Assembly (NCBI GenBank): GCA_937890335.1
Contig: CALBXO010000443.1
Location: 1 to 40,314 of the forward strand
DNA length: 40,314 nt
From: an uncultured Pseudomonadota bacterium
Lineage (GTDB): Bacteria; Myxococcota_A; Bradymonadia; Bradymonadales; GCA-2716585
Direction: 5' to 3'
This document shows, one piece after another, positions 1 to 8,272 of this stretch. Below the pieces are notes generated by a model that was given only the letters and a program-made list of their open reading frames with translations, ran no database searches and had not been told where the DNA came from. Each line of letters begins with the position of its first letter. The stretch's first letter is position 1. The translations under genes and the position numbers were made by a program.

Positions 1-738
1 TACATAATCACGGCAGTCGTCCTGTCGTTGATTACGTTCATCGAGCTCATCGTCGTCCCGGAGTTCTGGCACCTGATCTTTGGGGACTCCGTCGCGGAGC
101 TGCCCAATAGCGTCGTGGTGCCCTCGCTGTACATCCTGGCCATCCTCAAGTTTGCGGGTGTCATCGGGCTGTTCATGCACCTCAAGGACGACCGGAAGAT
201 CTACTCATTGCTGTTCCTGTCCCCACTGGCCATCGCGGTGATCGTCGTGACGATCCTCGGCACGTTCACGGTCATCACGTACAAGCCCTTCTCCGGCGAG
301 ACGCCCGGCATGGTGGCAGATTTCGCCAACCAGAAGGACGGGTACCAGGAGACCGAGCGCATGTGGCGCGACGCCAAGCAGGAGCGACCCAAGCCCTCCA
401 CGGCAGAGGAGCTCACCGCTGGATTCGCCGCGGCCAAGGCTGAGGGCTTTGCCAAGGGCAAGACCATCTACGACACCCGCTGCGCCGCGTGCCATCGCGC
501 CGACGGTGGCGGCGGTATCGGGCCGGCCTTCACCGACAATTGCTACAAGAACGGTGGCACGTTGACCGAATTGGCGACCTCCATCCGTGAGGGCGTGCCC
601 GGTACGGCGATGGCCCCCATGAAGTACGAGTATTCGTTCCCCGAGATCGAGCAGACCGCCTTTTACGTCCGCAGCCTTCGCGACGTGAAGGTGGACGGCG
701 CCAAGGGCTGCGAGGGCGACGCCTACACTGGCGAGTAA
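1..738 (+). CDS. Cytochrome c oxidase subunit IV fused to cytochrome c (5' partial)
   Basis: The reading frame is open from base 1, so the true start lies before the window. The N-terminal part has three hydrophobic segments, with the phrase LKFAGVIGLFMHLKDD between the second and third. This matches the small prokaryotic subunit IV of caa3-type heme-copper oxidases. After the third segment come a linker of about 60 residues and a mono-heme cytochrome c domain with heme motif CAACH at 481-495 and a downstream Met in AMAPMKY as the likely axial ligand. The topology of the family places the heme domain in the periplasm, where it could pass electrons to the oxidase. In most caa3 enzymes the cytochrome c is fused to subunit II, so a fusion to subunit IV is unusual. 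Subunits I-III are presumably upstream, outside the window. Oxidase role: well supported. Direct electron entry through this domain: inference. Confidence 0.85.
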   Translation, partial: YIITAVVLSLITFIELIVVPEFWHLIFGDSVAELPNSVVVPSLYILAILKFAGVIGLFMHLKDDRKIYSLLFLSPLAIAVIVVTILGTFTVITYKPFSGETPGMVADFANQKDGYQETERMWRDAKQERPKPSTAEELTAGFAAAKAEGFAKGKTIYDTRCAACHRADGGGGIGPAFTDNCYKNGGTLTELATSIREGVPGTAMAPMKYEYSFPEIEQTAFYVRSLRDVKVDGAKGCEGDAYTGE

Positions 739-790
739 GCCCGCACCCCTGACGCGCCCGATCTACGAGCTCCAGCAGTGGTAACGGAGC

Positions 791-1729
791 ATGTGGTCCC
801 TTCCTCACTTCATCCTCCCGGCGCACCCGGGAAACCTGCTCTACCAGCCTACGCGTGAAGTTGCGTTCTCCTCCCTGGAGGAGTGGTTCGTCTGGGACTT
901 CCACGAGAGCATCTTCCTCGGCACGGTCGCCCTCGTCGTGCTCTACACGGTGGGCGTCACCCACTGGCGCAAGAAGTACAAGCTGTCGGATACGCCGGTG
1001 TCGACCCGGCAGGCCGTCACGTTCTACGGCGCAATGGTGCTGATGTACCTGTCGCTCGACGGCCCGCTGCACCACCTGGCCGACGAGCTGAGCTTTGCCA
1101 TGCACATGGTGCAGCACCTGCTGCTGCAGATGGTATGGGCGCCGCTGTTCATCCTCGGGCTGCCCGGCTGGCTCATCAAACCGCTGGTTCAGAAGGACTG
1201 GGTCAAGCGACTCGGCCGCACCCTGACGCGGCCCCTCTACGCGTCGATGCTCTTCCAGGGCTGCATCTGGATCTGGCACTTCCCGCCCATCTACGAGCTC
1301 GCCCTGACGAACCACCCGTTCCACATCGCCGAACACCTGCTTTTCATGGCCACGGCGGTGATCTTCTGGTGGGTGATCTTCAGCCCCATCGAGGAGACGC
1401 CGCGCCCGAGCCACGGGTGGCAGATGGTGTTCCTGCTTCTGAACCTCGCGCCCATGAAGGCACTCGGCCTCATCATCACCGTCCACAACGAGCTGCTGTA
1501 CACCTTCTACTCGGTGCAGCCACGCCTGTGGGGCCTGACTCCCATTGGCGACCAACGCGCGGGTGGGTTGCTGATGTGGGTGGTGGGCGGTCTGCCGCTA
1601 TGGGCGGCGCTCGCGTATGTGTTCTGGCACCTGCGCCGAAAGGGCGAGCCGGACAAGGGACTCACAGGGGTCCCACATCTGGACGCCCAGATCCTGGCGC
1701 GTCGCCAGGCAGAGGAGGCCCTCGGATGA
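791..1729 (+). CDS. ctaG: CtaG, caa3-type cytochrome c oxidase assembly factor
   Basis: This is a 312-residue multi-pass membrane protein of the Caa3_CtaG family, which helps assemble caa3-type oxidases, probably by helping copper insertion. It shows the family pattern of His and Met in membrane segments, such as PLHHLADELSFAMHMVQH followed by LLLQMVWAPLFILGLPG (residues about 93-130), and further hydrophobic segments to the C-terminus. The ATG has a GGAG a few bases upstream. It lies 52 bases after the subunit IV/cytochrome c gene and its stop overlaps the next start (ATGA), so it belongs to the same assembly operon. The name refers to the Bacillus-type CtaG; it is unrelated to Cox11, which is also sometimes called CtaG. 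Confidence 0.88.
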   Translation: MWSLPHFILPAHPGNLLYQPTREVAFSSLEEWFVWDFHESIFLGTVALVVLYTVGVTHWRKKYKLSDTPVSTRQAVTFYGAMVLMYLSLDGPLHHLADELSFAMHMVQHLLLQMVWAPLFILGLPGWLIKPLVQKDWVKRLGRTLTRPLYASMLFQGCIWIWHFPPIYELALTNHPFHIAEHLLFMATAVIFWWVIFSPIEETPRPSHGWQMVFLLLNLAPMKALGLIITVHNELLYTFYSVQPRLWGLTPIGDQRAGGLLMWVVGGLPLWAALAYVFWHLRRKGEPDKGLTGVPHLDAQILARRQAEEALG

Positions 1730-2229
1730 TGACTCGCTCCCACGCGCCGCAGCTCACACGCTGGGTCGCCACCCTCTCGTTGCTTGTCCTCTGCGGTGCC
1801 GGCTGCAAGGAGGCCCAGCGGCCCGCCCACCTGCCCGAGCCCAAGGCCCCCTCGTCCGAGCCCACGACCGTGTACGCGACACCAGAGTCCGGGCGGATGC
1901 GCGTACCCACCAGCGACGGCAAGGCGTGCTTCGTCGTAGGCTTTGAACCGGCCAGCCCAAAAGTGGGTGAGCTGTTCCTGGCGCATACGCAGGTCCTTGG
2001 ACCCGGTTGCAATGGCCCGCTGGCCGAGGCCGAGTTCAGCCTCGATGCCACAATGCCGGACCACGCCCACGGCATGGTCACACGCCCCGTTCACGAAGCT
2101 GCGCCCGGCACCGGCAACTGGACGACCAAGGGAATGAAGTTCCACATGCCGGGGTATTGGAAGGTGGACCTGAAGGCCGGCGAGCATGCTGCGAGCCTCA
2201 ATTGGAACCAGAGCGCAGCTGCGCAGTGA
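1726..2229 (+). CDS. YtkA/FixH-like lipoprotein
   Basis: This 167-residue protein begins with a hydrophobic leader ending in LCGAGC, a plausible lipoprotein cleavage site, then a Pro/Glu-rich linker and a compact beta-rich domain. The domain carries ATMPDHAHGM and later KGMKFHMPGYWKVDL, which is the YtkA-like pattern also seen near FixH proteins. Its Met and His residues could bind copper, but that is an inference. The first ATG (1726) overlaps the ctaG stop; a second ATG follows immediately at 1729. Its place between ctaG and a di-heme peroxidase suggests a periplasmic role in building or protecting the oxidase. The exact function is unknown. Confidence 0.72.
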   Translation: MMTRSHAPQLTRWVATLSLLVLCGAGCKEAQRPAHLPEPKAPSSEPTTVYATPESGRMRVPTSDGKACFVVGFEPASPKVGELFLAHTQVLGPGCNGPLAEAEFSLDATMPDHAHGMVTRPVHEAAPGTGNWTTKGMKFHMPGYWKVDLKAGEHAASLNWNQSAAAQ

Positions 2230-3602
2230 CCCTTCCCAAACCCAGCCGGCCAACACAGCTGCGTCCCCTGCGTTGCGCCGACGTGTCAGTGGGGGGCCCC
2301 GCTCGACTGCGCGCGCCAATCGGCCACCGCCGCCCCCTGCTTCGCGCAGCCTGGCGCGCGGCGTGCGCTGTCGGTCTGGCCTGCGCACTGGGCGCGTGCG
2401 AGGCGACGCCGGCCCCGACCGCCGTCACCCCCGAGGAGCTCGCCCTCATCCAGAGCCTCTCGCCGCCGCCGACCATTCCTGCGAGCCCTAGCAACCGCTA
2501 CGCCGACAACGACGAGGCCGCCGCGCTCGGTCATGCCCTGTTCTTCGACACCCGGCTGAGCAAGAACGGCAAGGTGGCCTGCAGCACATGCCACGTCCCC
2601 GCGCTCTACTTCACCGACGGAAAACCCCTCGCCGAGGGGATCGGCAAGGTGGCCAAACACTCGCCGAGCCTCTTCGGTTCGCACTTTGCCCCGTTTCAAT
2701 TCTGGGATGGCCGCGCGGACAGCTCCTGGTCACAGGCCCTGGGCCCCCTCGAGGCTCCGACCGAACACGGTTTGACGCGCCTTGCGGTGGCCCACCTGAT
2801 GGCCAGACACCACGCAGAAGCCTACACCGCGGTCTTTGGTCCATTGCCCGATCTGTCCGATTCCGAGCGATTCCCTGCCACGGGGCGCCCCCATTCCTTG
2901 GATCCAGCGCACCCCGAACACCTGGCGTGGGGCTCCATGGCGGAGTCCGACCGCGACGCGGTCAATCGCGTCTTCGCCAACACGGGAAAGGCCCTGGAGG
3001 CGTACACGCGCAAAATCGTCCCTGGCCCAGCCCCCTTTGACGCCTACGTCGCCGCCCTCACCGCGGGCGACGCGACCGGTGGTGGCCACATGAAGCCTGG
3101 GGCGGTCCGCGGGCTGCGGGCATTTGTGGGCGATGCCCAGTGTATCAACTGCCACAACGGCCCGCTGCTCACAGACTTTGCCTTCCACAATCTCGGTCTG
3201 CCCGGAGACCGCGACCTCGGACGGTCAAAAGGCGCATCCCAGGTCCTCAAGAGCGAGTTCAACTGCCTGGGTCCCTACAGCGACGCGGACGGGAAGTGCG
3301 ACGAGTTGGCCTATCTCGACCCAGCGTTCGAGGACTTCCGTGGCGCGTTCAAGACACCGTCGCTGCGCAATGTCGCCAGGACCGCACCGTATATGCACGC
3401 CGGCCAGTTCGCGGATCTTCCGGCCGTGATCGACTTCTACAAATCGTTGCCTGGCGAGCCGCAGATAGGCCATCGCGAGCTGGTTCTGAGCTTGCTGTCC
3501 ACCAAGGTCGCCACCGCGGATCTGGTCGCGTTTCTCGAGTCCTTGACGGGGCCGCTGCCGGATGAGAAGTGGACCCGGCCCCCCGGCCCGAGGACGCCAT
3601 GA
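2226..3602 (+). CDS. Di-heme cytochrome c peroxidase (MauG/CcpA family)
   Basis: This family reduces hydrogen peroxide with electrons from small cytochromes, or in MauG-like members oxidises protein residues. Two heme motifs are visible: CSTCH (2580-2594, about residue 119) and CINCH (3141-3155, about residue 306), at the usual di-heme spacing. Family phrases include ALGHALFFDTRLSKNG, QFWDGRADS and FKTPSLRNVARTAPYMHAG. The leader is Arg-rich and hydrophobic and ends in ALGAC, so it is probably lipid-anchored. The chosen GTG start at 2226 overlaps the previous stop as GTGA; GTG codons at 2283 and 2289 are alternatives. The frame is open further upstream, but that part overlaps the YtkA-like gene and looks non-coding. 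The stop overlaps the Sco gene start (ATGA). The location ties it to oxidase assembly or oxidative stress around the oxidase. Confidence 0.85.
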   Translation: MTLPKPSRPTQLRPLRCADVSVGGPARLRAPIGHRRPLLRAAWRAACAVGLACALGACEATPAPTAVTPEELALIQSLSPPPTIPASPSNRYADNDEAAALGHALFFDTRLSKNGKVACSTCHVPALYFTDGKPLAEGIGKVAKHSPSLFGSHFAPFQFWDGRADSSWSQALGPLEAPTEHGLTRLAVAHLMARHHAEAYTAVFGPLPDLSDSERFPATGRPHSLDPAHPEHLAWGSMAESDRDAVNRVFANTGKALEAYTRKIVPGPAPFDAYVAALTAGDATGGGHMKPGAVRGLRAFVGDAQCINCHNGPLLTDFAFHNLGLPGDRDLGRSKGASQVLKSEFNCLGPYSDADGKCDELAYLDPAFEDFRGAFKTPSLRNVARTAPYMHAGQFADLPAVIDFYKSLPGEPQIGHRELVLSLLSTKVATADLVAFLESLTGPLPDEKWTRPPGPRTP

Positions 3603-4231
3603 ACAAGCACAGCCTGCTCCTTCTTCTGGTCGTGGTGGCGTCGAGCGCCTGCTCCAAGCCGCCCCCGCTGGACGACCTCGGTACAGTCCCTGAGTGGACG
3701 GCGACGAGCCAGACCGGGGAACCCGTCGGCACAGCCCAACTCGCCGGCAAACCCTACGCCGTGAACTTCATGTTCACCTCGTGCCCAAGCTCATGCCCAC
3801 CGCTGGCCAAGGCCACAGGCGATCTGCAGCAACGCGTCAAAAAGTGGTCCCCCACGCCGCCCCACGCGGCGCATCTTGTGACCATCACCGTGGATCCGGA
3901 GAACGATACGCCGGAGAAGCTCGCCGCGTTCGGGGAATCCTACGAGGCGGACCCAGCCATGTGGAAGATGGCGCGGTCGGCGTCCTACGCCGACATGGAA
4001 GACCTCGTCACCAAGGGCTTTTTCCTGCCGATCATGCGCCGCGACCTCCTCAAGGCCAAGACCGACGAGGAGCGATTGGCCCTGCTGAAGAATCCGACAC
4101 CGCTGGACACCGCGCACAGCGTCCACTTCATGCTGATCGACGGCGAGGGAGTCATCCGCGGGCGCTTTGACAAGTCGGACGACGGACTCGACCGGCTGGA
4201 CGCCGCCCTCAAGCACCTGGCGGGCCAATGA
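3599..4231 (+). CDS. Sco1/SenC/PrrC-family copper chaperone lipoprotein
   Basis: Sco proteins deliver copper to the CuA site of cytochrome oxidase or keep its cysteines reduced. The sequence has the hallmark CPSSC (CxxxC) in FMFTSCPSSCPPLAK, the VTITVDPENDTPEKLAAF segment of the thioredoxin fold, and the conserved metal-binding His in DTAHSVHFMLID. The leader, rich in Leu and Val and ending in SSAC, suggests lipid anchoring to the membrane. The ATG at 3599 overlaps the peroxidase stop, and the gene's own stop overlaps the surf1 start. At 210 residues it is a normal length for the family. Confidence 0.92.
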   Translation: MNKHSLLLLLVVVASSACSKPPPLDDLGTVPEWTATSQTGEPVGTAQLAGKPYAVNFMFTSCPSSCPPLAKATGDLQQRVKKWSPTPPHAAHLVTITVDPENDTPEKLAAFGESYEADPAMWKMARSASYADMEDLVTKGFFLPIMRRDLLKAKTDEERLALLKNPTPLDTAHSVHFMLIDGEGVIRGRFDKSDDGLDRLDAALKHLAGQ

Positions 4232-4989
4232 GAGTCCAATTCAGCTGGAAGCTCACGGTCGTCCTGATCGTGATCCTCATGGTCGTAGGCAACCTCGGCA
4301 GCTGGCAGGTGCGCCGGTACAACGAGTCCATCGAGACCATTGATCACTACCGCGTGCAGCATGACGAGCTGCCGCCGCTGACCAGCCTTGATGTGCCGGA
4401 CGGCGAGCAGCGGCTCAAGTACCTGCACCACCGGCGCGCGAGTTTTGAGGGACACTTCGTCCCCAGCGAGATCCAGCTCCTCACCGCGCGCTACAAATTC
4501 CAGATTCCGGGCTACGGCGTGCTCATCCCCACCAGGGTGAAAGACAAGAAAATCCTCGTCTACATCGGGTGGGTGCCGCGCGACAACCTCAAGGAGTACC
4601 TGGCCACTCTGGACCCCGAGAAGCCGGTCACAGTCAGCGGGCGCCTGACCGCCGGGGACAACACCGGCAACGTGAGCGACCCGGCCGGAGAGCACCTGGG
4701 CCACACCACTTGGCGAGAGACCAACCTGGCGGCGCTCAAGGAGCGGATTCCAGACTTGGAGGACGACGTGCTCCTGCAGGCCGGTGAGCCCGCCACAGGC
4801 AAACAGATCAGCATCGAGGACTATCCGCTGGGCGGCTACAAAGGCCCCTGGCACGTGCCCCCCTCTCGACACGTCGAGTACGCGATTCAATGGTTTGGCG
4901 TGGGTGTGGCCGCAATTGGCGTATACTTGGCCCTCACGTTTCGGCGCCGCAAGCGCGAAGAGGAAGACGAGCCTGAGGCCGCCGAGTAG
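4228..4989 (+). CDS. SURF1-family cytochrome oxidase biogenesis protein
   Basis: SURF1 proteins assist cytochrome oxidase assembly, in bacteria probably by heme a delivery to subunit I. The protein has the expected layout: an N-terminal membrane segment leading into NLGSWQVRRYNE, a periplasmic domain with RRASFEGHFVP, GYGVLIPTRV, VYIGWVPRDN and VTVSGRL, and a C-terminal membrane segment introduced by HVEYAIQWFGVG. A highly charged Arg/Lys/Glu tail follows. At 253 residues it is a typical length. The ATG overlaps the Sco stop (ATGA), closing an unbroken coupled series from ctaG. Confidence 0.92.
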   Translation: MRVQFSWKLTVVLIVILMVVGNLGSWQVRRYNESIETIDHYRVQHDELPPLTSLDVPDGEQRLKYLHHRRASFEGHFVPSEIQLLTARYKFQIPGYGVLIPTRVKDKKILVYIGWVPRDNLKEYLATLDPEKPVTVSGRLTAGDNTGNVSDPAGEHLGHTTWRETNLAALKERIPDLEDDVLLQAGEPATGKQISIEDYPLGGYKGPWHVPPSRHVEYAIQWFGVGVAAIGVYLALTFRRRKREEEDEPEAAE

Positions 4990-5021
4990 TCGGCCGGCAG
5001 CCCCGGTGCCTGGAGGGGCCG

Positions 5022-6278
5022 ATGATAGGCAGCAAAAAGCCGGTCGTATGCGTTGCTGTCGCCCTGGCGCTGTGGCTGTCCGCATGCGCCACGCCGCCAA
5101 AGGTTGAGTCCACACCAGCCTCCGAGCCGAACGCGCTCGAGCCAGCGGTGGAGCCGGAGACACCGGAACCCGCAGCAGAACCTGTGACCGCCCCCGACAC
5201 CTCCATGCTGCCGCCAGTGACCGACGCGTGGGACCCGTGGCAGGCCTGGGCCGACGAGCAGGTCGCGCCGCTCGCGGATCATGTCGCGCCGGCAGAGTTC
5301 ATGCACGTGCTGCACGCCGACGGTCCCATCGCCATCGCTGGCACCATCGCGTGGCCCGAGTCCCCGGACGCCCCGAGCGAGTCGCAATGGGCGGCGCTGC
5401 TGCTTCGGTACGGCCAGACCACCGTCCATCGGTACTCGCCCCACGCCGTGATCCTGGTCACCAGGCTGCGGCCGGGCGCCACCTCACGCGCCGCCCGGCA
5501 GCTGGCCGGCCAGCGCCTTCAGGCGTTCTCCGCCCAGGGCGAGGCCTGCAAGGGCAGCGCGGCGCAGCCAGTGGAAGTGCTTTTTCTGGACCACGACATG
5601 TACGAGCCCGCGCCGGACGAGCCGTTTGACCCGTGGGACGAGCTCGGCTCAGCGCTCGCGATCTCCGATTTTCTGCGCAACCAGGGCGCCCACAACCGGT
5701 ACGTGGGACTGCCGCTGAGGACCCAGGACGCGTGCGCCGACGCAATCTGGGCGCGGCGCGCCGCCAAGGACACCCCTCGGATGGCGGTCGTCAATGCCGC
5801 CACCGCACCGGAGACCGAGCGAGCGAAGCGGGATCTGATGGACAGCGCCCCCTCCGAGTTTGCCCGCGCGCTCTTCCATCGCGAGGGCTGGGGCGACCCC
5901 TGGTCGATCGAGGCGTTCAATCTCCGGCGCGGGGCCAGCCGTCACGTGGACCCAGCGACGGACCCGGTGGTCGTCAGGGCCGTGGTCCCGGCGGAGGGCA
6001 AGCGGTGGATTCTGGCCGCCGCGCGCGGCGGTCACCACTACTGTGCGAGCCCCGCGGTCGACTTGTTTCGCGCATGGGACGCCGCCGGCTGGAAACCGCT
6101 GGCGCGCCCGGGGCCAGGGTCAACGGCCATCCCGACCGCTGTCATCGACGTCGACAACGACGGCATCTGGGAGATCCTTGAGCGAGGTCCGGGTGGCGCC
6201 ACGCTGCATTCCCTGCAGGACGGCCTCCTCATCGAGCGGACAATCCCCGTCACACCCCACTTCTGGGTTAGCTGCTGA
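5022..6278 (+). CDS. Lipoprotein of unknown function
   Basis: I do not recognise the family. The 418-residue protein has a good Shine-Dalgarno sequence (GGAGGGG) and a signal peptide with lipobox LSAC (Cys 22). A Glu/Pro/Ala-rich low-complexity linker runs to about residue 65, then a globular part with many Trp and Asp residues. Near the C-terminus (about residues 372-384) is VIDVDNDGIWEIL, which resembles the calcium-binding loop of FG-GAP/VCBS-type repeats. It sits 32 bases after surf1 and 31 before the acyltransferase gene, on the same strand, so it may share transcription with either. The envelope location is well supported; no function can be assigned. Confidence 0.7.
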   Translation: MIGSKKPVVCVAVALALWLSACATPPKVESTPASEPNALEPAVEPETPEPAAEPVTAPDTSMLPPVTDAWDPWQAWADEQVAPLADHVAPAEFMHVLHADGPIAIAGTIAWPESPDAPSESQWAALLLRYGQTTVHRYSPHAVILVTRLRPGATSRAARQLAGQRLQAFSAQGEACKGSAAQPVEVLFLDHDMYEPAPDEPFDPWDELGSALAISDFLRNQGAHNRYVGLPLRTQDACADAIWARRAAKDTPRMAVVNAATAPETERAKRDLMDSAPSEFARALFHREGWGDPWSIEAFNLRRGASRHVDPATDPVVVRAVVPAEGKRWILAAARGGHHYCASPAVDLFRAWDAAGWKPLARPGPGSTAIPTAVIDVDNDGIWEILERGPGGATLHSLQDGLLIERTIPVTPHFWVSC

Positions 6279-6309
6279 CGCCCGCGCGGGCCTGTGATAG
6301 GCAGAGAGC

Positions 6310-7752
6310 GTGCTTCTCTACCGTACGCTTCGAATGGCGCTGCGCGGCGCGCTGGGTCTCTACTTTGTAGACATCCAGAGCACGGGCCGTGAATTGATAC
6401 CGCGCAAGGGTCCCGTGATCCTGGCCGCGAATCACCCCAATAGCATCATGGACACGGTGATACTGGGGACCCAGACGCACCGTACCGTCTCGTATCTCGC
6501 CCGCAGCGGACTGTTCAAATTCTTCCCGGTGCGCTGGCTCTTCAACGCGTGCGGCGTCATCCCACTGTTCCGCGCACAGGACGATCCAACGCAGCTACAC
6601 AAGAACCAGGGCAGCTTTGACCGGGCGTTCGAGGTGCTCGCCGAGGGCGGCTGCATCGGGATCTTCCCCGAGGGTAAGAACGCGCCGGAGCGACACGTCC
6701 AGGACATCAAGACGGGGACCGCGCGAATCGCGCTCGGTGCGGAGAAGGTCGCGGGCTACGGGCTTGGCGTGAAGATCGTCCCGGTGGGCCTGAACTTCGT
6801 ACGCCGCGACCGCTTTCTGAGCAGTGTCCTGATCCGTTTTGGTGAACCCCTGGACACCGCCGACTTCGTTGCGCAGTACCAAGAGGACGAGCGCGCCGCC
6901 GTACGCGACCTGACACAGCAGCTCCTGGACGGCATCCGCGACGCGGCCACCCATATGGAAGACGACCGCACCGTGGCGCTCGCACGCGACGTGTACGGCA
7001 TCTATGGCAGCAAGCTCCTCGGCGATCTTGTGGACGACTGGGGCTCGCGCAACAACCTCGCAGGCCGGATGCTCGACGACGTGCGCTCCGAGCACAATGT
7101 GCGGACGAACCTGGACGACATGTTCTGGGTCAAGCAGCGCATCGGGGACGCCATCGCCCACTTTGCCAAGGCGCAACCGGATCTCGTGGAGGAGATTGAG
7201 CGCCAGGTGGAGCTCTACAAGTCCCACCTGGCCCAGTCCCGCATGCGCCACGATTTCATGGACAGGCGCCCTGAGACGCTCAGCGTGCGCCGCGAGTCCA
7301 TCAAGTTCACCCTCTACGCGATCCTCTTCGCACCCATCGCAGCCTGGGGCTTTTTGTGCAACGCGCCGGCCTACGCGGTGATGCGTCTGGCCGCCCTGCG
7401 CGCCCAGGACGAGGCGCAGAGGGCGTTTACGGCATTCCTGGTCGCCATCGCACTGTTTCCGCTCTACTGGTCGGCGCAAGTCTACGGGCTCCTCGCCCTT
7501 GGGGCCCCGTGGTGGCTTTGCCTGTTGCACACCGTCGCCGCCCCCCTGGCAGGCTTCTTCTTCCTGCGCTACCGCCGGCAGCTGCTGCGCTACCGCCGGC
7601 GCATTCTCACCCGCACGCTCTTCCTCAATGATCGACGCATGGTCGTGAGCCTCGCCGCCGAGCGCCAGCGCCTCCTGAACACCTTTGACGAGCTGCGCCG
7701 GAAGTTCGTCGAGTCCACCGAGTCGAAGTTCGACGAGCACATCAAGACATGA
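6310..7752 (+). CDS. PlsC-type glycerolipid acyltransferase with C-terminal membrane region
   Basis: The family transfers fatty acyl chains to glycerol-phosphate or related lipids. The catalytic block is NHPNSIMD (residues 41-48), with His and Asp separated by five residues. This is the spacing of the NHPN subfamily rather than the usual four. The binding block FPEGKNAPERHV follows about 80 residues later, around residues 119-130. The acyltransferase domain fills the first 220 residues, followed by a helical stretch and, from about residue 336, hydrophobic segments ending in an Arg-rich tail. At 480 residues it is about twice the size of minimal PlsC proteins. The start is GTG, preceded by a purine-rich stretch. 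The stop overlaps the next start (ATGA). The substrate is not known. Confidence 0.85.
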   Translation: MLLYRTLRMALRGALGLYFVDIQSTGRELIPRKGPVILAANHPNSIMDTVILGTQTHRTVSYLARSGLFKFFPVRWLFNACGVIPLFRAQDDPTQLHKNQGSFDRAFEVLAEGGCIGIFPEGKNAPERHVQDIKTGTARIALGAEKVAGYGLGVKIVPVGLNFVRRDRFLSSVLIRFGEPLDTADFVAQYQEDERAAVRDLTQQLLDGIRDAATHMEDDRTVALARDVYGIYGSKLLGDLVDDWGSRNNLAGRMLDDVRSEHNVRTNLDDMFWVKQRIGDAIAHFAKAQPDLVEEIERQVELYKSHLAQSRMRHDFMDRRPETLSVRRESIKFTLYAILFAPIAAWGFLCNAPAYAVMRLAALRAQDEAQRAFTAFLVAIALFPLYWSAQVYGLLALGAPWWLCLLHTVAAPLAGFFFLRYRRQLLRYRRRILTRTLFLNDRRMVVSLAAERQRLLNTFDELRRKFVESTESKFDEHIKT

Positions 7753-8246
7753 CCAAGATTCAAACGGGTTCGTTCAAGGTCTTCACCTACAAGGCAGGCC
7801 TGTTGGCCCGCCTCGCCCACGATCTGCGCCTGAATCTGGGCAAGTTCGAGGTCACGTACGACGCGGGCAAGGTCACCGCCCGGTTCTGGCCCGAGTCACT
7901 GTCCGTGGATGGGTCCGCGAAGAAGGGGACGGTGGACAGCACAACGCCCAGCCAGTCCGACAAGACCAAAATCCACGGCACCATCACCGACACGATTCTC
8001 GAGACGAGAAAGTACCCGGAGATCGTCTTCGAGGGGACGGGAGACGACGGCACTGGCAAGGTGCGCGGGGACCTGACCCTTCACGGGCAGACCCATGAGA
8101 TCGAGCTGACGGTGCGCGAGTCCTCGGGCGCCTACACCGGCGCGCTGGACCTCGTGCCGAGCCGGTGGGGCATCAAGCCGTACAAGGCGGTCGGGGGCGC
8201 GATCAAGCTCCAGGACAAGGTTCGTGTGGAGTTTGAGATCTCCTGA
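7749..8246 (+). CDS. YceI-like lipocalin-fold protein
   Basis: This 165-residue protein matches the YceI-like family, whose members bind polyisoprenoid-type or other amphiphilic molecules in a beta-barrel. Visible family features are the DGKVTARFWPESLSV strand, TRKYPEIVFEGTG and the RGDLTLHGQTHEIELTV strand pair. No signal peptide is present, unlike E. coli YceI, so a cytoplasmic location is likely. The N-terminal phrase GLLARLAHDLRL differs from the usual YceI opening. It overlaps the acyltransferase stop by 4 bases, which suggests a shared role in lipid handling (inference). Confidence 0.8.
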   Translation: MTKIQTGSFKVFTYKAGLLARLAHDLRLNLGKFEVTYDAGKVTARFWPESLSVDGSAKKGTVDSTTPSQSDKTKIHGTITDTILETRKYPEIVFEGTGDDGTGKVRGDLTLHGQTHEIELTVRESSGAYTGALDLVPSRWGIKPYKAVGGAIKLQDKVRVEFEIS

Positions 8247-8272
8247 CCGGGCCTCACCGGGCGAGCCGAAGC

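Noticed and set aside
530-1555. Minus-strand open frame of 341 residues
   Set aside because: It is antisense to the oxidase subunit and ctaG genes; no domain or signal supports it.
2007-2225. Upstream extension of the di-heme peroxidase frame
   Set aside because: It runs over the YtkA-like gene in another frame, shows no export signal, and the Arg-rich hydrophobic leader plus lipobox is found only after the GTG at 2226.
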